From contig WLFB01000001.1 of assembly GCA_009703975.1 (NCBI GenBank), forward strand, positions 1 through 22,585: 22,585 nt of DNA, written 5' to 3'. The stretch comes from Actinomycetota bacterium. Lineage in GTDB: Bacteria > Actinomycetota > Acidimicrobiia > Acidimicrobiales > Ilumatobacteraceae. The notes beneath the pieces were generated by a model, which did no database searches, was not told the origin of the DNA, and saw only the letters and a list, made by a program, of their open reading frames with translations. Shown piece after piece: positions 7,319 through 13,820 of the stretch. Within the stretch, counting starts at the first letter, position 1, and each line of letters begins with the position of its first letter. The translations under genes were made by a program, and so were the position numbers.

Positions 7319-8045
7319 TCTGCTCAAGATTCAAAGTAAATTCTCCAGTTGGATCGCCAATACGAGCTTTATAACGATTAATGCCATCCCGCTCGCGAAC
7401 CCAGCCAGTCACGATGAATCGAGTTCGCTCACTCACATTGACCGCGTGATCACCAATTCGTTCGTAAAAGCGAGCAACGACTGCCAATTGCACAGCAACT
7501 TGGAGGTCAATTTTTGAGTTCGAGTGAGATTCAAAAATTTGCTGAATGAATTGGCGATGCAAGCTATCTAAGTATGAATCCATGTCGTCAATTGCCGCTG
7601 CTTTAGCTGCATCATTTTCTTCGAATGCTTCCATTGTTGATTCAAAGAGTTTCTGAGCCTGTTCGCTCATTTTAGAAATCACCCCGCGCAACATAGGGTC
7701 AATATTGTGGCCATAAATTCGTCGTGCCGCTTTACAAATGTTGACAACAAGATCTGCTGAGCGCTCAAGTTCTCCGGCGATTTTAATAATTGCAATAACT
7801 TGGCGAAGATCGGCGGCAACTGGAGCCTGAAGTGCCAAAATTTCAAAACACAAAGCTTCAAGTTCGGCAGATCGAGCGTCAAATTCATCATCCGCTTGAA
7901 CTAAATAATCTGCACCCTCAAGATCTCCGCTCAACAAAATTGCTGTCGCGCGAGGAATCGACTCGGTTAAAGAAGCCCCTAAGCGAATTACTTCGGCACG
8001 CGCAGCGTCAAGATCGTTGTGGAAATCTTTTCGAATTTCATCCAT
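7314..8045 (-). CDS. phoU: Phosphate signalling protein PhoU
   Basis: Cytoplasmic regulator that links the Pst phosphate transporter to the sensor kinase and keeps the Pho response off when phosphate is plentiful. The 243-aa protein consists of two PhoU three-helix bundles. Each has its metal-cluster/acidic motif: IKIAGELERSADLVVNI in the first (about residues 87-103, the E/DxxxD pattern) and ARFYERIGDHAVNVSER in the second (about 191-207). The N-terminus MDEIRKDFHNDLD is family-typical. The ATG at 8045 is preceded by GGGGTGATGACTA, in which GGGGTGA is a good Shine-Dalgarno. The gene heads the phoU-senX3-regX3-MFS operon, with a putative PHO-box promoter in front. No pst genes lie in the window. 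Confidence 0.95.
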   Translation of the reverse strand: MDEIRKDFHNDLDAARAEVIRLGASLTESIPRATAILLSGDLEGADYLVQADDEFDARSAELEALCFEILALQAPVAADLRQVIAIIKIAGELERSADLVVNICKAARRIYGHNIDPMLRGVISKMSEQAQKLFESTMEAFEENDAAKAAAIDDMDSYLDSLHRQFIQQIFESHSNSKIDLQVAVQLAVVARFYERIGDHAVNVSERTRFIVTGWVRERDGINRYKARIGDPTGEFTLNLEQN

Positions 8046-8066
8046 TAGTCATCACCCCAAAATTTT
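8044..8066 (-). repeat. Right arm of the imperfect inverted repeat flanking phoU
   Basis: Read on the minus strand, this 23-bp arm begins AAAATTTTGGGGTGA and ends ACTAAT. It overlaps the phoU Shine-Dalgarno (GGGGTGA) and the A of the start codon region. Its partner in the opposite orientation is at 7299-7318, 725 bp away across phoU. Confidence 0.6.
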
Positions 8067-8088
8067 AAGAACAGTATTAACTGTAAAT

Positions 8089-8094
8089 ATCTTA
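8089..8094 (-). promoter_or_regulatory. Candidate -10 element for phoU-senX3-regX3
   Basis: TAAGAT on the minus strand fits the TANNNT -10 pattern. It lies 18 nt downstream of the last 11-bp repeat, so a -35 at normal spacing would fall inside that repeat, the typical arrangement for activator-dependent Pho promoters. The implied leader before the phoU ATG is about 35-40 nt and carries a Shine-Dalgarno. Confidence 0.45.
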
Positions 8095-8112
8095 CGAATT
8101 ACGGTAGTCCAT

Positions 8113-8156
8113 GTTTCGTGAACTGCAGTTGTCCTTCAAGTGACTTAACGGTGAAC
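8113..8156 (-). promoter_or_regulatory. Putative PHO box: four 11-bp phased repeats upstream of phoU
   Basis: Read on the minus strand, the four consecutive 11-mers are GTTCACCGTTA (8156-8146), AGTCACTTGAA (8145-8135), GGACAACTGCA (8134-8124) and GTTCACGAAAC (8123-8113). Units 1, 2 and 4 share TCAC at the same position; unit 3 is degenerate. Eleven-base direct repeats of GTTCACC type are the known layout of Streptomyces PhoP boxes, and RegX3 sites resemble them. The array starts 13 bp after the ppk1 stop and overlaps the expected -35 of the phoU promoter. Likely bound by the RegX3 encoded downstream. Confidence 0.65.
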
Positions 8157-8168
8157 AGAAAAGCATTT

Positions 8169-10304
8169 TCAGCGCAGTTGGGTCGCCACTACCCACTCAT
8201 GCAAGCTCTGCTGGGCATCCCCCATGCGCTCTCCACCAGAAACCTTGGTCCAGCCATTATCAGATCCAAGAGCAAAGTGTCTTACGTCTTCTGCCAGTAA
8301 AAACCCGAGCACCTTATCAAGCCATGCCCGATGTTTTGGGTGAGTTAAAGGTACGAGAACTTCAACTCGACCATCTAAGTTGCGACCCATCAAATCTGCC
8401 GAGCCAATTAGGTGCAAGGGCGATACGTCGTCAAAACCGTGGGCGAACCTATATATACGAGAATGCTCAAGATAACGACCAAGAATTGAACGCACCGTGA
8501 TGTTCTCTGACATTCCAGGTACCCCGGCACGAAGACAGCAAATTCCGCGAACGATTAATTCAATTTTTACACCATCGTTGCTCGCCGCATATAACGCATC
8601 AATAATTGCAGGATCAGAAATAGAATTTAGTTTGATAGTTATATGACCAGCATCTTTAAATGTTGCCTCACGATTAATTAGTTCAAGAAGTTTTGGTCGC
8701 AATTGATGTGGTGCAACAATCAATCGCTGATAGTCGGGTTCACGGGCATAGCCAGTTAGATAGTTGAATAACTCCGTTGCATCTGCGCCGATTGCTTCTT
8801 CACAAGTAAAAAACCCGATGTCTTCATACATCCGCGCTGTTGTTGAGTTGTAGTTTCCTGTGCCGACATGCACATATCTGCGCATCTGATCACTATCTTC
8901 ACGCACAACCAAAATGCACTTTGAGTGAGTCTTTAACCCAACGATTCCATAAGTCACGTGCACACCTGCGTATTCGAGTTCTTTTGCCCAGGCAATATTT
9001 CTTGCTTCGTCAAAGCGTGCTTTAATTTCAAGAACTACTGCAACTTGCTTTCCAGATTCGGCGGCGCGAACTAAATGCTTGGCAATCGACGAGTCACCCG
9101 AAGTGCGATATAAAGTCATTTTTATTGAATGCACTTTTGGATCACTTGAAGCCTGTTCAACGAATGTCTCAACAGAAGATGCAAAAGACTCGTGTGGATG
9201 ATGAACGAGGAGTTGTCGCTCACGTATCACCTGAAAAATACTTTGCCCGTTAAATTCTGCTGCGGCAAGACGACCTGCGGTGAGCGGCGGCCACGGCTGA
9301 AATCGTAAACTCGAAAAATCAAGAGACGCCAACTGTGATATACAACCCATCTCAATTATGCTGCGATGATAAGTCACATCTTCTGGGCCAAGTTCGAGTT
9401 CTTCGCACATCAAGTCAATAACTGACTGAGCAGTGCCATGTGGAACTTCTAGTCGCACGGCGCGTCCGAACCTACGCCGGCGCAACTCTATTTCGACTGC
9501 GGCAAGAAGGTCTTCGGCGTCTTCGTCATCAAGCGAAAGATCTGCGTTGCGCGTAACACGAAAAACGAAACACTGCTCAATGGTCATCCCCTGAAATAAT
9601 CGCGAGAGATTTGCCGCGATCAATTCTTCGAGCAACACAAAGTTGTTCGACTTTCCAACTCGCATGAACCGACTCATGTTTTTAGGAATCTTCAATCGTG
9701 CGAATCTTTGCTCACCAGAATTCGGATCACTAGCAACTACAGCCAGATTTAATGCAAGGTTTGAGATATATGGAAAAGGATGCGCAGGGTCAACAGCCAA
9801 AGGAGTCAAAACCGGAAAAATCTTCTGATCAAAATCTTTAGAGAGTTCTGCCTTCTCGTTGGCAGAGAGTTGCGACCAGCTCTGCACTCGAACATCAAAT
9901 AGTTCAAGTTGAGGTAATAATTCTTTTGTCCAGACATCTTCTTGTCGCTGAACAAAACTCTGTGTGCGCTCGGTAATCTCTCGGAGTTGGTCAAGTGGTG
10001 AGCGACCATCTGGAGTCTTTGTTGTGATGTCTCCCGCAACTTGATCTTTCAGCGCGGCAACTCGAATTTGATAAAACTCGTCAAGATTTGACGAGCAGAT
10101 TGATACGAAGCGACAGCGCTCAAGCAACGGAACATTCTTGTCACTGGCCAGTGCCAGCACTCGATCATTGAAGTCAAGCCAACTTAACTCGCGATTTATA
10201 TACCGATTTACAGACTGATTTATATTTTTCGGATCGATGATTTCAGCGTATAAATCTTGGGCAGATCGATAAACCGTTAATAGTCGATTTCGCCAAGATG
10301 TCAC
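8169..10304 (-). CDS. ppk1: Polyphosphate kinase 1
   Basis: Reversibly transfers the ATP gamma-phosphate to polyphosphate. The 711-aa length is normal for Ppk1. The N-terminal domain has NRELSWLDFNDRVL (37-50) and CSSNLDEFYQIRVA (70-83). The middle region has the TPLAVDPAHPFPYISNL segment (167-183) and HHPHESF (368-374). The two catalytic phospholipase-D-like domains contain LKTHSK with H460, VGTGNYN (480-486) and YLEHSRIYRF with H614; H460 and H614 match the two essential histidines known from E. coli Ppk1. The start is GTG with no Shine-Dalgarno; 82 bp separate it from the unknown gene upstream, so cotranscription is likely. It ends 123 bp before phoU with no terminator evident, so read-through into the Pho operon is possible. 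Confidence 0.96.
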   Translation of the reverse strand: MTSWRNRLLTVYRSAQDLYAEIIDPKNINQSVNRYINRELSWLDFNDRVLALASDKNVPLLERCRFVSICSSNLDEFYQIRVAALKDQVAGDITTKTPDGRSPLDQLREITERTQSFVQRQEDVWTKELLPQLELFDVRVQSWSQLSANEKAELSKDFDQKIFPVLTPLAVDPAHPFPYISNLALNLAVVASDPNSGEQRFARLKIPKNMSRFMRVGKSNNFVLLEELIAANLSRLFQGMTIEQCFVFRVTRNADLSLDDEDAEDLLAAVEIELRRRRFGRAVRLEVPHGTAQSVIDLMCEELELGPEDVTYHRSIIEMGCISQLASLDFSSLRFQPWPPLTAGRLAAAEFNGQSIFQVIRERQLLVHHPHESFASSVETFVEQASSDPKVHSIKMTLYRTSGDSSIAKHLVRAAESGKQVAVVLEIKARFDEARNIAWAKELEYAGVHVTYGIVGLKTHSKCILVVREDSDQMRRYVHVGTGNYNSTTARMYEDIGFFTCEEAIGADATELFNYLTGYAREPDYQRLIVAPHQLRPKLLELINREATFKDAGHITIKLNSISDPAIIDALYAASNDGVKIELIVRGICCLRAGVPGMSENITVRSILGRYLEHSRIYRFAHGFDDVSPLHLIGSADLMGRNLDGRVEVLVPLTHPKHRAWLDKVLGFLLAEDVRHFALGSDNGWTKVSGGERMGDAQQSLHEWVVATQLR

Positions 10305-10386
10305 TTTGATTTCATTTCAGCGACATATTGGGCTGTCGCAACTCGTGACTGGACTTTGCTGTTTAACGGCAAACTTCGAGATACAA

Positions 10387-10722
10387 CTATTCGCTTGGCA
10401 CCGCGGCTACATCATCAACAGCGTTAACTACTGGAGTTGCCACTGAATCTGACGAAACTGGATAGCCCAACTCCCACTCGATACTGATTCGTTCACGCTC
10501 AGCATCCTTGCTGACGCGTTCTTGATTTCGGCGGAATTGAGGATCATTACGCGGCAAAAGAATCAATCTTGCAAGAACACGAGCTCGGAAGTCTTCAAGT
10601 AGGTTCTGGTCTCCATAATCGCCATAAACCTCCCAATGAGGAGAAACTGAGCCTAAATAGACGATTCGGGCGTGCCCGCGCGGCGGCTCGTTAAGAGTTG
10701 TTGGTTCAGCAAAGTTCGACAT
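10387..10722 (-). CDS. Unknown 111-aa protein between ppx and ppk1
   Basis: The ATG at 10722 is preceded by GAGGTACCTC with GAGG at good Shine-Dalgarno spacing, so I prefer it to the farther upstream in-frame start at 10758. The protein is soluble, with no signal or membrane segment. It has a compact middle: ARIVYLGSVSPHWEVYGDYGD (about 18-38), then LLEDFRARVLARLILLPRND (helical), then RRNQERVSKDAERERISIEWELGY. The tail is an acidic, Ala/Val/Ser-rich stretch that looks disordered. It sits divergent from ppx and directly upstream of ppk1, so a role in polyphosphate metabolism is a reasonable hypothesis. I do not recognise the family. Confidence 0.7.
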   Translation of the reverse strand: MSNFAEPTTLNEPPRGHARIVYLGSVSPHWEVYGDYGDQNLLEDFRARVLARLILLPRNDPQFRRNQERVSKDAERERISIEWELGYPVSSDSVATPVVNAVDDVAAVPSE

Positions 10723-10770
10723 GAGGTACCTCGATTCGACTTTGAATCCTACCGTCAAACGATCTCATTC

Positions 10771-10776
10771 TAAGAT
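10771..10776 (+). promoter_or_regulatory. Candidate -10 element of ppx
   Basis: TAAGAT fits TANNNT and lies 8 nt before the GTG at 10785, which has no Shine-Dalgarno. This supports a leaderless or near-leaderless mRNA. Confidence 0.4.
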
Positions 10777-10784
10777 GAGTAATT

Positions 10785-12335
10785 GTGTGGTCTAAATCTG
10801 AGGGAATGTTTGCCGCACTTGATATCGGAACAAATAGTTTTCATTTGGTTGTCGCAAAACCCGTTGAAACTGGTTTCGAGGTAATCACAAGCGAAAAAGA
10901 AGTGATTCGCTTAGGTCACGGCTCAGGAGAAATGAAAATGCTTGAGCAAAGTGCAATGGATCGGGGTATTGCGGCACTTAAACGAATGCGTGCGATTGCT
11001 GATATTCACAACGCAAAATTGCGTGCCGTCGCAACAAGTGCGGTACGCGAAGCCCAAAATCAAAACGAGTTTATTAAACGTGCACGCAAAGAAGCGGATG
11101 TAGAAGTCGAGATCATTTCAGGAATCGAAGAAGCCCGATTGATTCATCTGGGAGTCAGGCACGCAATTGCGCTCGGCGATTCAAGGATGTTGATGTGCGA
11201 TATCGGTGGGGGTTCAACCGAGATTGTCATCGCAACTGGCGAGAATATTCTGCTGTCGCGAAGTTTCAAACTTGGTGCAGTTCGCTTGACAGATCGATTT
11301 TTCGCAACCGAATTACTGCATCCGAGTGCAGTAGGAAGTTGTCGAAAATTCGTGCGCTCAATGCTGTCAACAATTGCACCGCAAGTTGAACAACTTGGGT
11401 TTGAAGTGGCAGTTGGCTCTTCAGGCACAATTGAAGCGATCGCCAAACTTATTGCCAAACAGAATAAGCAACCCGACCCAAAGTCGTTCAACCGCTACGA
11501 GTTCGCAACTAACGATGTCAGCAAAGTTGTTGACTTACTGGCTGATCAACCAACTGTAAAGCAACGTGAAAAAGTATTTGACCTTGAGTCTTCTCGCGCT
11601 GACATTATTTTGGCCGGGGCCATAATTTTAGAAGGCGTCGCATTGTCTTTTGGGGTCACGAAATTTACGTATTCAGACTATGCATTGCGCGAAGGCGTAC
11701 TCTTTGACACTTTACAAAGACGAGACTTACTTGATCATCCAGATGGTGTTGACCCGGCACTTGCGAGTGTGCGGCAATTAGCAGATCGTTGTGACGACCA
11801 ACCTGCGCACAGTAGGAATGTTGCCAAAATTGCCTTATCACTTTTTGAAAACCTACAGAAGAAATTAAATCTCGATGAATCATGTCGAAGATATCTTGAG
11901 GCCGCGGCGCTTCTAACAAATGTTGGCGTAGTCGTCTCACATTCGAAACATCATCTGCACTCGTATTATGTAATTCGCAACTCAGAACTCGTCGGGCTTA
12001 CTGATCGCGAAATCGAGTTAATCGCACAGATCGCTCGCTACCACCGAAAGAGTGTGCCAAAAGATTCGCACCCAGAGTTCGCTCTGCTTACTGAAACTGA
12101 CCAGCGCATCGTGCGCTCACTTGCCGGCTTGCTGAGAATTGCGATTGGGCTTGACCGCACTCAAGATGGACGAGTGAAGAAAGTTTCCACTCGATCGGAA
12201 GATGAGCATTTACTTATTTTTGTTAAAGCAACAACAAAATTTGATTTAGAACTTAATCTCTACGCAGCGAATGAGAGACGAGGTCTACTCAGCGATGTAC
12301 TCGGGACGAAAGTAAAAATCGTCGCGATTGAATAA
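10785..12335 (+). CDS. ppx: Exopolyphosphatase / pppGpp phosphohydrolase family (Ppx/GppA)
   Basis: Removes terminal phosphate from polyphosphate, and in some members from pppGpp. The 516-aa protein has the two-lobed ASKHA core: phosphate loop DIGTNSFHLVV (13-23), ATSAVREAQN (83-92), the SGIEEARLIHLGV segment (112-124) with E115/E116 near the known catalytic Glu, the second phosphate loop DIGGGSTEIV (139-148) and GSSGTIEAIA. A helical HD-like C-terminal domain covers about 320-516, as in the long Ppx class. The GTG at 10785 is supported by a TAAGAT -10-like hexamer 8 nt upstream. The ATG at 10806 (residue 8) is an alternative that gives the more standard N-terminus MFAALDIGTNS. It is divergent from the unknown-ppk1 pair and converges on tatA with a 5-bp gap. 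Confidence 0.94.
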   Translation: MWSKSEGMFAALDIGTNSFHLVVAKPVETGFEVITSEKEVIRLGHGSGEMKMLEQSAMDRGIAALKRMRAIADIHNAKLRAVATSAVREAQNQNEFIKRARKEADVEVEIISGIEEARLIHLGVRHAIALGDSRMLMCDIGGGSTEIVIATGENILLSRSFKLGAVRLTDRFFATELLHPSAVGSCRKFVRSMLSTIAPQVEQLGFEVAVGSSGTIEAIAKLIAKQNKQPDPKSFNRYEFATNDVSKVVDLLADQPTVKQREKVFDLESSRADIILAGAIILEGVALSFGVTKFTYSDYALREGVLFDTLQRRDLLDHPDGVDPALASVRQLADRCDDQPAHSRNVAKIALSLFENLQKKLNLDESCRRYLEAAALLTNVGVVVSHSKHHLHSYYVIRNSELVGLTDREIELIAQIARYHRKSVPKDSHPEFALLTETDQRIVRSLAGLLRIAIGLDRTQDGRVKKVSTRSEDEHLLIFVKATTKFDLELNLYAANERRGLLSDVLGTKVKIVAIE

Positions 12336-12340
12336 ACGAA

Positions 12341-12520
12341 TTATTTGCTGTCGGTTTTTGGAGTTTCGTCTTTTTTCGCTTCAGCAGCACCCTCAGCAAG
12401 CCCTTTTTTGAGTTCGCTTTGAGCCTTACCTAGGTTTCGAGCGATATTCGGAAGGCGCTTGCCTCCGAATAGCACTACGACGAGCAAGATGATGATCCAA
12501 ATTTCAGGTCCGTTGAACAT
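12341..12520 (-). CDS. tatA: Sec-independent translocase subunit TatA
   Basis: A 59-aa protein. It has the standard TatA plan: a short N-terminus MFNGPE, one membrane helix (about 7-19, [13 protein letters not shown]), the [15 protein letters not shown] hinge and amphipathic helix (19-33, with the conserved F-G-x-x-x-L-P pattern), and a charged, Lys-rich tail. TatA multimers form the pore through which TatBC-delivered folded proteins cross the membrane. The ATG has no Shine-Dalgarno but a TAGAGT hexamer exactly 6 nt upstream (12532-12527), so a leaderless mRNA is likely. No tatC is present nearby. TatB is less likely because the protein is so short. Confidence 0.92.
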   Translation of the reverse strand: MFNGPEIWIIILLVVVLFGGKRLPNIARNLGKAQSELKKGLAEGAAEAKKDETPKTDSK

Positions 12521-12526
12521 GAGACA

Positions 12527-12532
12527 ACTCTA
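12527..12532 (-). promoter_or_regulatory. Candidate leaderless -10 element of tatA
   Basis: TAGAGT (minus strand), preceded by TGC, lies exactly 6 nt before the tatA ATG. The intergenic gap to the divergent formimidoyltransferase-like gene is only 46 bp. Confidence 0.5.
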
Positions 12533-12566
12533 GCATCACCCACCAAAAGTGCGCTAAGAATTAGAG

Positions 12567-13373
12567 ATGCTCGAATGCGTTATAAACATCAGTGAGGGTC
12601 GGCAACTAGACACGATTGCCAAGATTCGTAGCCAAATCGGTAACGATGTCTTGGACATTCATAGTGATTATCACCACCATCGCAGCGTATTCACAATCGT
12701 GGGTTCTAAATCCCCCCACCAACTTGCAGAGCTTTGCGCCAAACAATTTGATTTATCTGAACATATTGGCGTTCATCCAAGAATTGGAATTATCGATGTC
12801 GTGCCATTTGTGCCGCTGGAAAACTCGACTATTGAAGAAGCGATTAATGCGCGCAACGAGTTCGCCGAATTTGCGGCAAGCGAACTAAAGATTCCGAGTT
12901 TCGTATATGGGCCCGAGCGTGACCTGCCCGAGGTTCGCAAGCGAGCATTCGTTGACCTATCACCAGATTTTGGACCAAACAAACCTCACCCAACGGCTGG
13001 TGCAATTTGTGTGGGTGCAAGACAAATTCTCGTTGCTTATAACGTCTTTTTAAAGAACTCAACTATTGAAGAAGGTCGCCGAATTGCTCGTGAATTGCGA
13101 AGCCGTGAAGTGCGAACATTAGGACTACAACTTGGTGATGAGATTCAAGTAAGCATGAACTTGATTTCCCCTGATGTTGCCGGACCTGCATTCGTTTTTG
13201 ACGAAATTGCGAAGCACGCAGAGATTGATCGTGCCGAGTTAGTCGGTCTCGTGCCAGCACGAGTGTTGACTCAAATCACAAAATCGCGATGGGCTGAATT
13301 AGATCTGAGTAAAGAAAAAACTATTGAGTGGTGTCTGGCCGCGCGCAATCGCGCGATGCAAAACTTCGAGTGA
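12567..13373 (+). CDS. Glutamate formimidoyltransferase-like protein (FTCD N-terminal type)
   Basis: Members of this family transfer a formimino group between N-formimidoyl-glutamate and tetrahydrofolate in histidine breakdown. The 268-aa protein covers the two subdomains of the FTCD transferase: MLECVINISEGRQLDTI (1-17), the DYHHHRSVFT segment (34-43), SEHIGVHPRIGIIDVVPFVPL (64-84) with H70 at the position of the family's catalytic His, then PTAGAICVGAR and NLISPD in the second subdomain. It is somewhat shorter than stand-alone bacterial enzymes (about 300 aa), and no cyclodeaminase domain or other hut gene is next to it. An isolated one-carbon role, or a 5-formyl-THF-related activity, is therefore possible. 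The ATG begins a family-typical N-terminus. Confidence 0.86.
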   Translation: MLECVINISEGRQLDTIAKIRSQIGNDVLDIHSDYHHHRSVFTIVGSKSPHQLAELCAKQFDLSEHIGVHPRIGIIDVVPFVPLENSTIEEAINARNEFAEFAASELKIPSFVYGPERDLPEVRKRAFVDLSPDFGPNKPHPTAGAICVGARQILVAYNVFLKNSTIEEGRRIARELRSREVRTLGLQLGDEIQVSMNLISPDVAGPAFVFDEIAKHAEIDRAELVGLVPARVLTQITKSRWAELDLSKEKTIEWCLAARNRAMQNFE

Positions 13374-13387
13374 ACCGTCTATCCGTC

Positions 13388-13449
13388 GGCGGTTAAGGGC
13401 TGACGATAATGCGAAAAACGGGTGGCGGTTAAGCGCTGGCGATGTTGCG
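13388..13449. repeat. Imperfect 26-bp direct repeat duplicating the whiB 3' end
   Basis: Copies at 13388-13413 and 13424-13449 share GGCGGTTAAG, then differ at a few positions (22 of 26 identical by eye). The second copy is the last coding part of whiB including its stop codon; the first lies in the gap to the convergent gene and still carries a stop in the same relative frame. The period is 36 bp. Within the first copy, CGTCGGC and GCTGACG form a 7-bp stem with one mismatch and an 8-nt loop (13385-13406), a possible terminator hairpin. Confidence 0.6.
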
Positions 13450-13707
13450 AGTGCCTTGCGCACGTTGACGACGCAGACGGCGACGCTCACGTTCAGAAAG
13501 GCCACCCCAAATACCGAACTTCTCGCCATTTTCAAGTGCATATTCAAGACAGTCGTTCTTAACTACACAGCCACGACAAACTTCCTTGGCTTCACGAGTT
13601 GATGCGCCGCGCTCTGGAAAAAAGAGGTCGGGATCAACACCTAAACAGTTAGCTTCGTCTTGCCATGCATGGTCACTGCTTGATGATCTGTTCGCTCTAA
13701 AATCCAA
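13429..13707 (-). CDS. WhiB-family iron-sulfur transcription regulator
   Basis: WhiB proteins bind a 4Fe-4S cluster and the principal sigma factor to control actinobacterial development, division or redox responses. The 92-aa protein has the four cluster cysteines C21, C44, C47 and C53 (CxxC pair in VCRGCVVKNDC), the GIWGG turn (65-69), and the basic C-terminus ERERRRLRRQRAQG. The Cys spacing and short length fit the WhiB1/WhiB2-like groups; WhiB2/WhmD is my best guess, but no firm subfamily is claimed. The ATG has a clear Shine-Dalgarno (AGGAG, 5 nt spacing). Its upstream gap of 113 bp carries nested inverted repeats. The last codons are duplicated just downstream. Confidence 0.95.
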   Translation of the reverse strand: MDFRANRSSSSDHAWQDEANCLGVDPDLFFPERGASTREAKEVCRGCVVKNDCLEYALENGEKFGIWGGLSERERRRLRRQRAQGTRNIASA

Positions 13708-13737
13708 TTTGACTCCTGAATTAAATGACTTCTGTTT

Positions 13738-13775
13738 TAGTTACGACAACTAGTCGTGCTTGCAGCTTGTAACTA
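13738..13775. promoter_or_regulatory. Nested inverted repeats in the whiB upstream region
   Basis: TAGTTAC (13738-13744) and GTAACTA (13769-13775) are perfect 7-bp arms 24 bp apart. Inside is ACGAC-AACTA-GTCGT (13743-13757). On the minus strand a TAAATT hexamer (13790-13785) could be the -10, which would place these repeats in the whiB leader RNA as hairpins. Otherwise they could be a regulator operator. The same stretch could also act as a terminator for the VWA gene upstream. Confidence 0.4.
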
Positions 13776-13820
13776 CAGGTATGTAATTTAGCCCCAAACT
13801 CAACAAAATGCAAATATTTC

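Noticed and set aside
8071..8085. ACAGT-ATTA-ACTGT inverted repeat in the phoU leader
   Set aside because: Only 5-bp arms, AT-rich and short; not distinguishable from chance as an operator.
10305..10386. Possible PHO box before ppk1
   Set aside because: Only a single weak AGTCAC-type match and no 11-bp repeat phasing.
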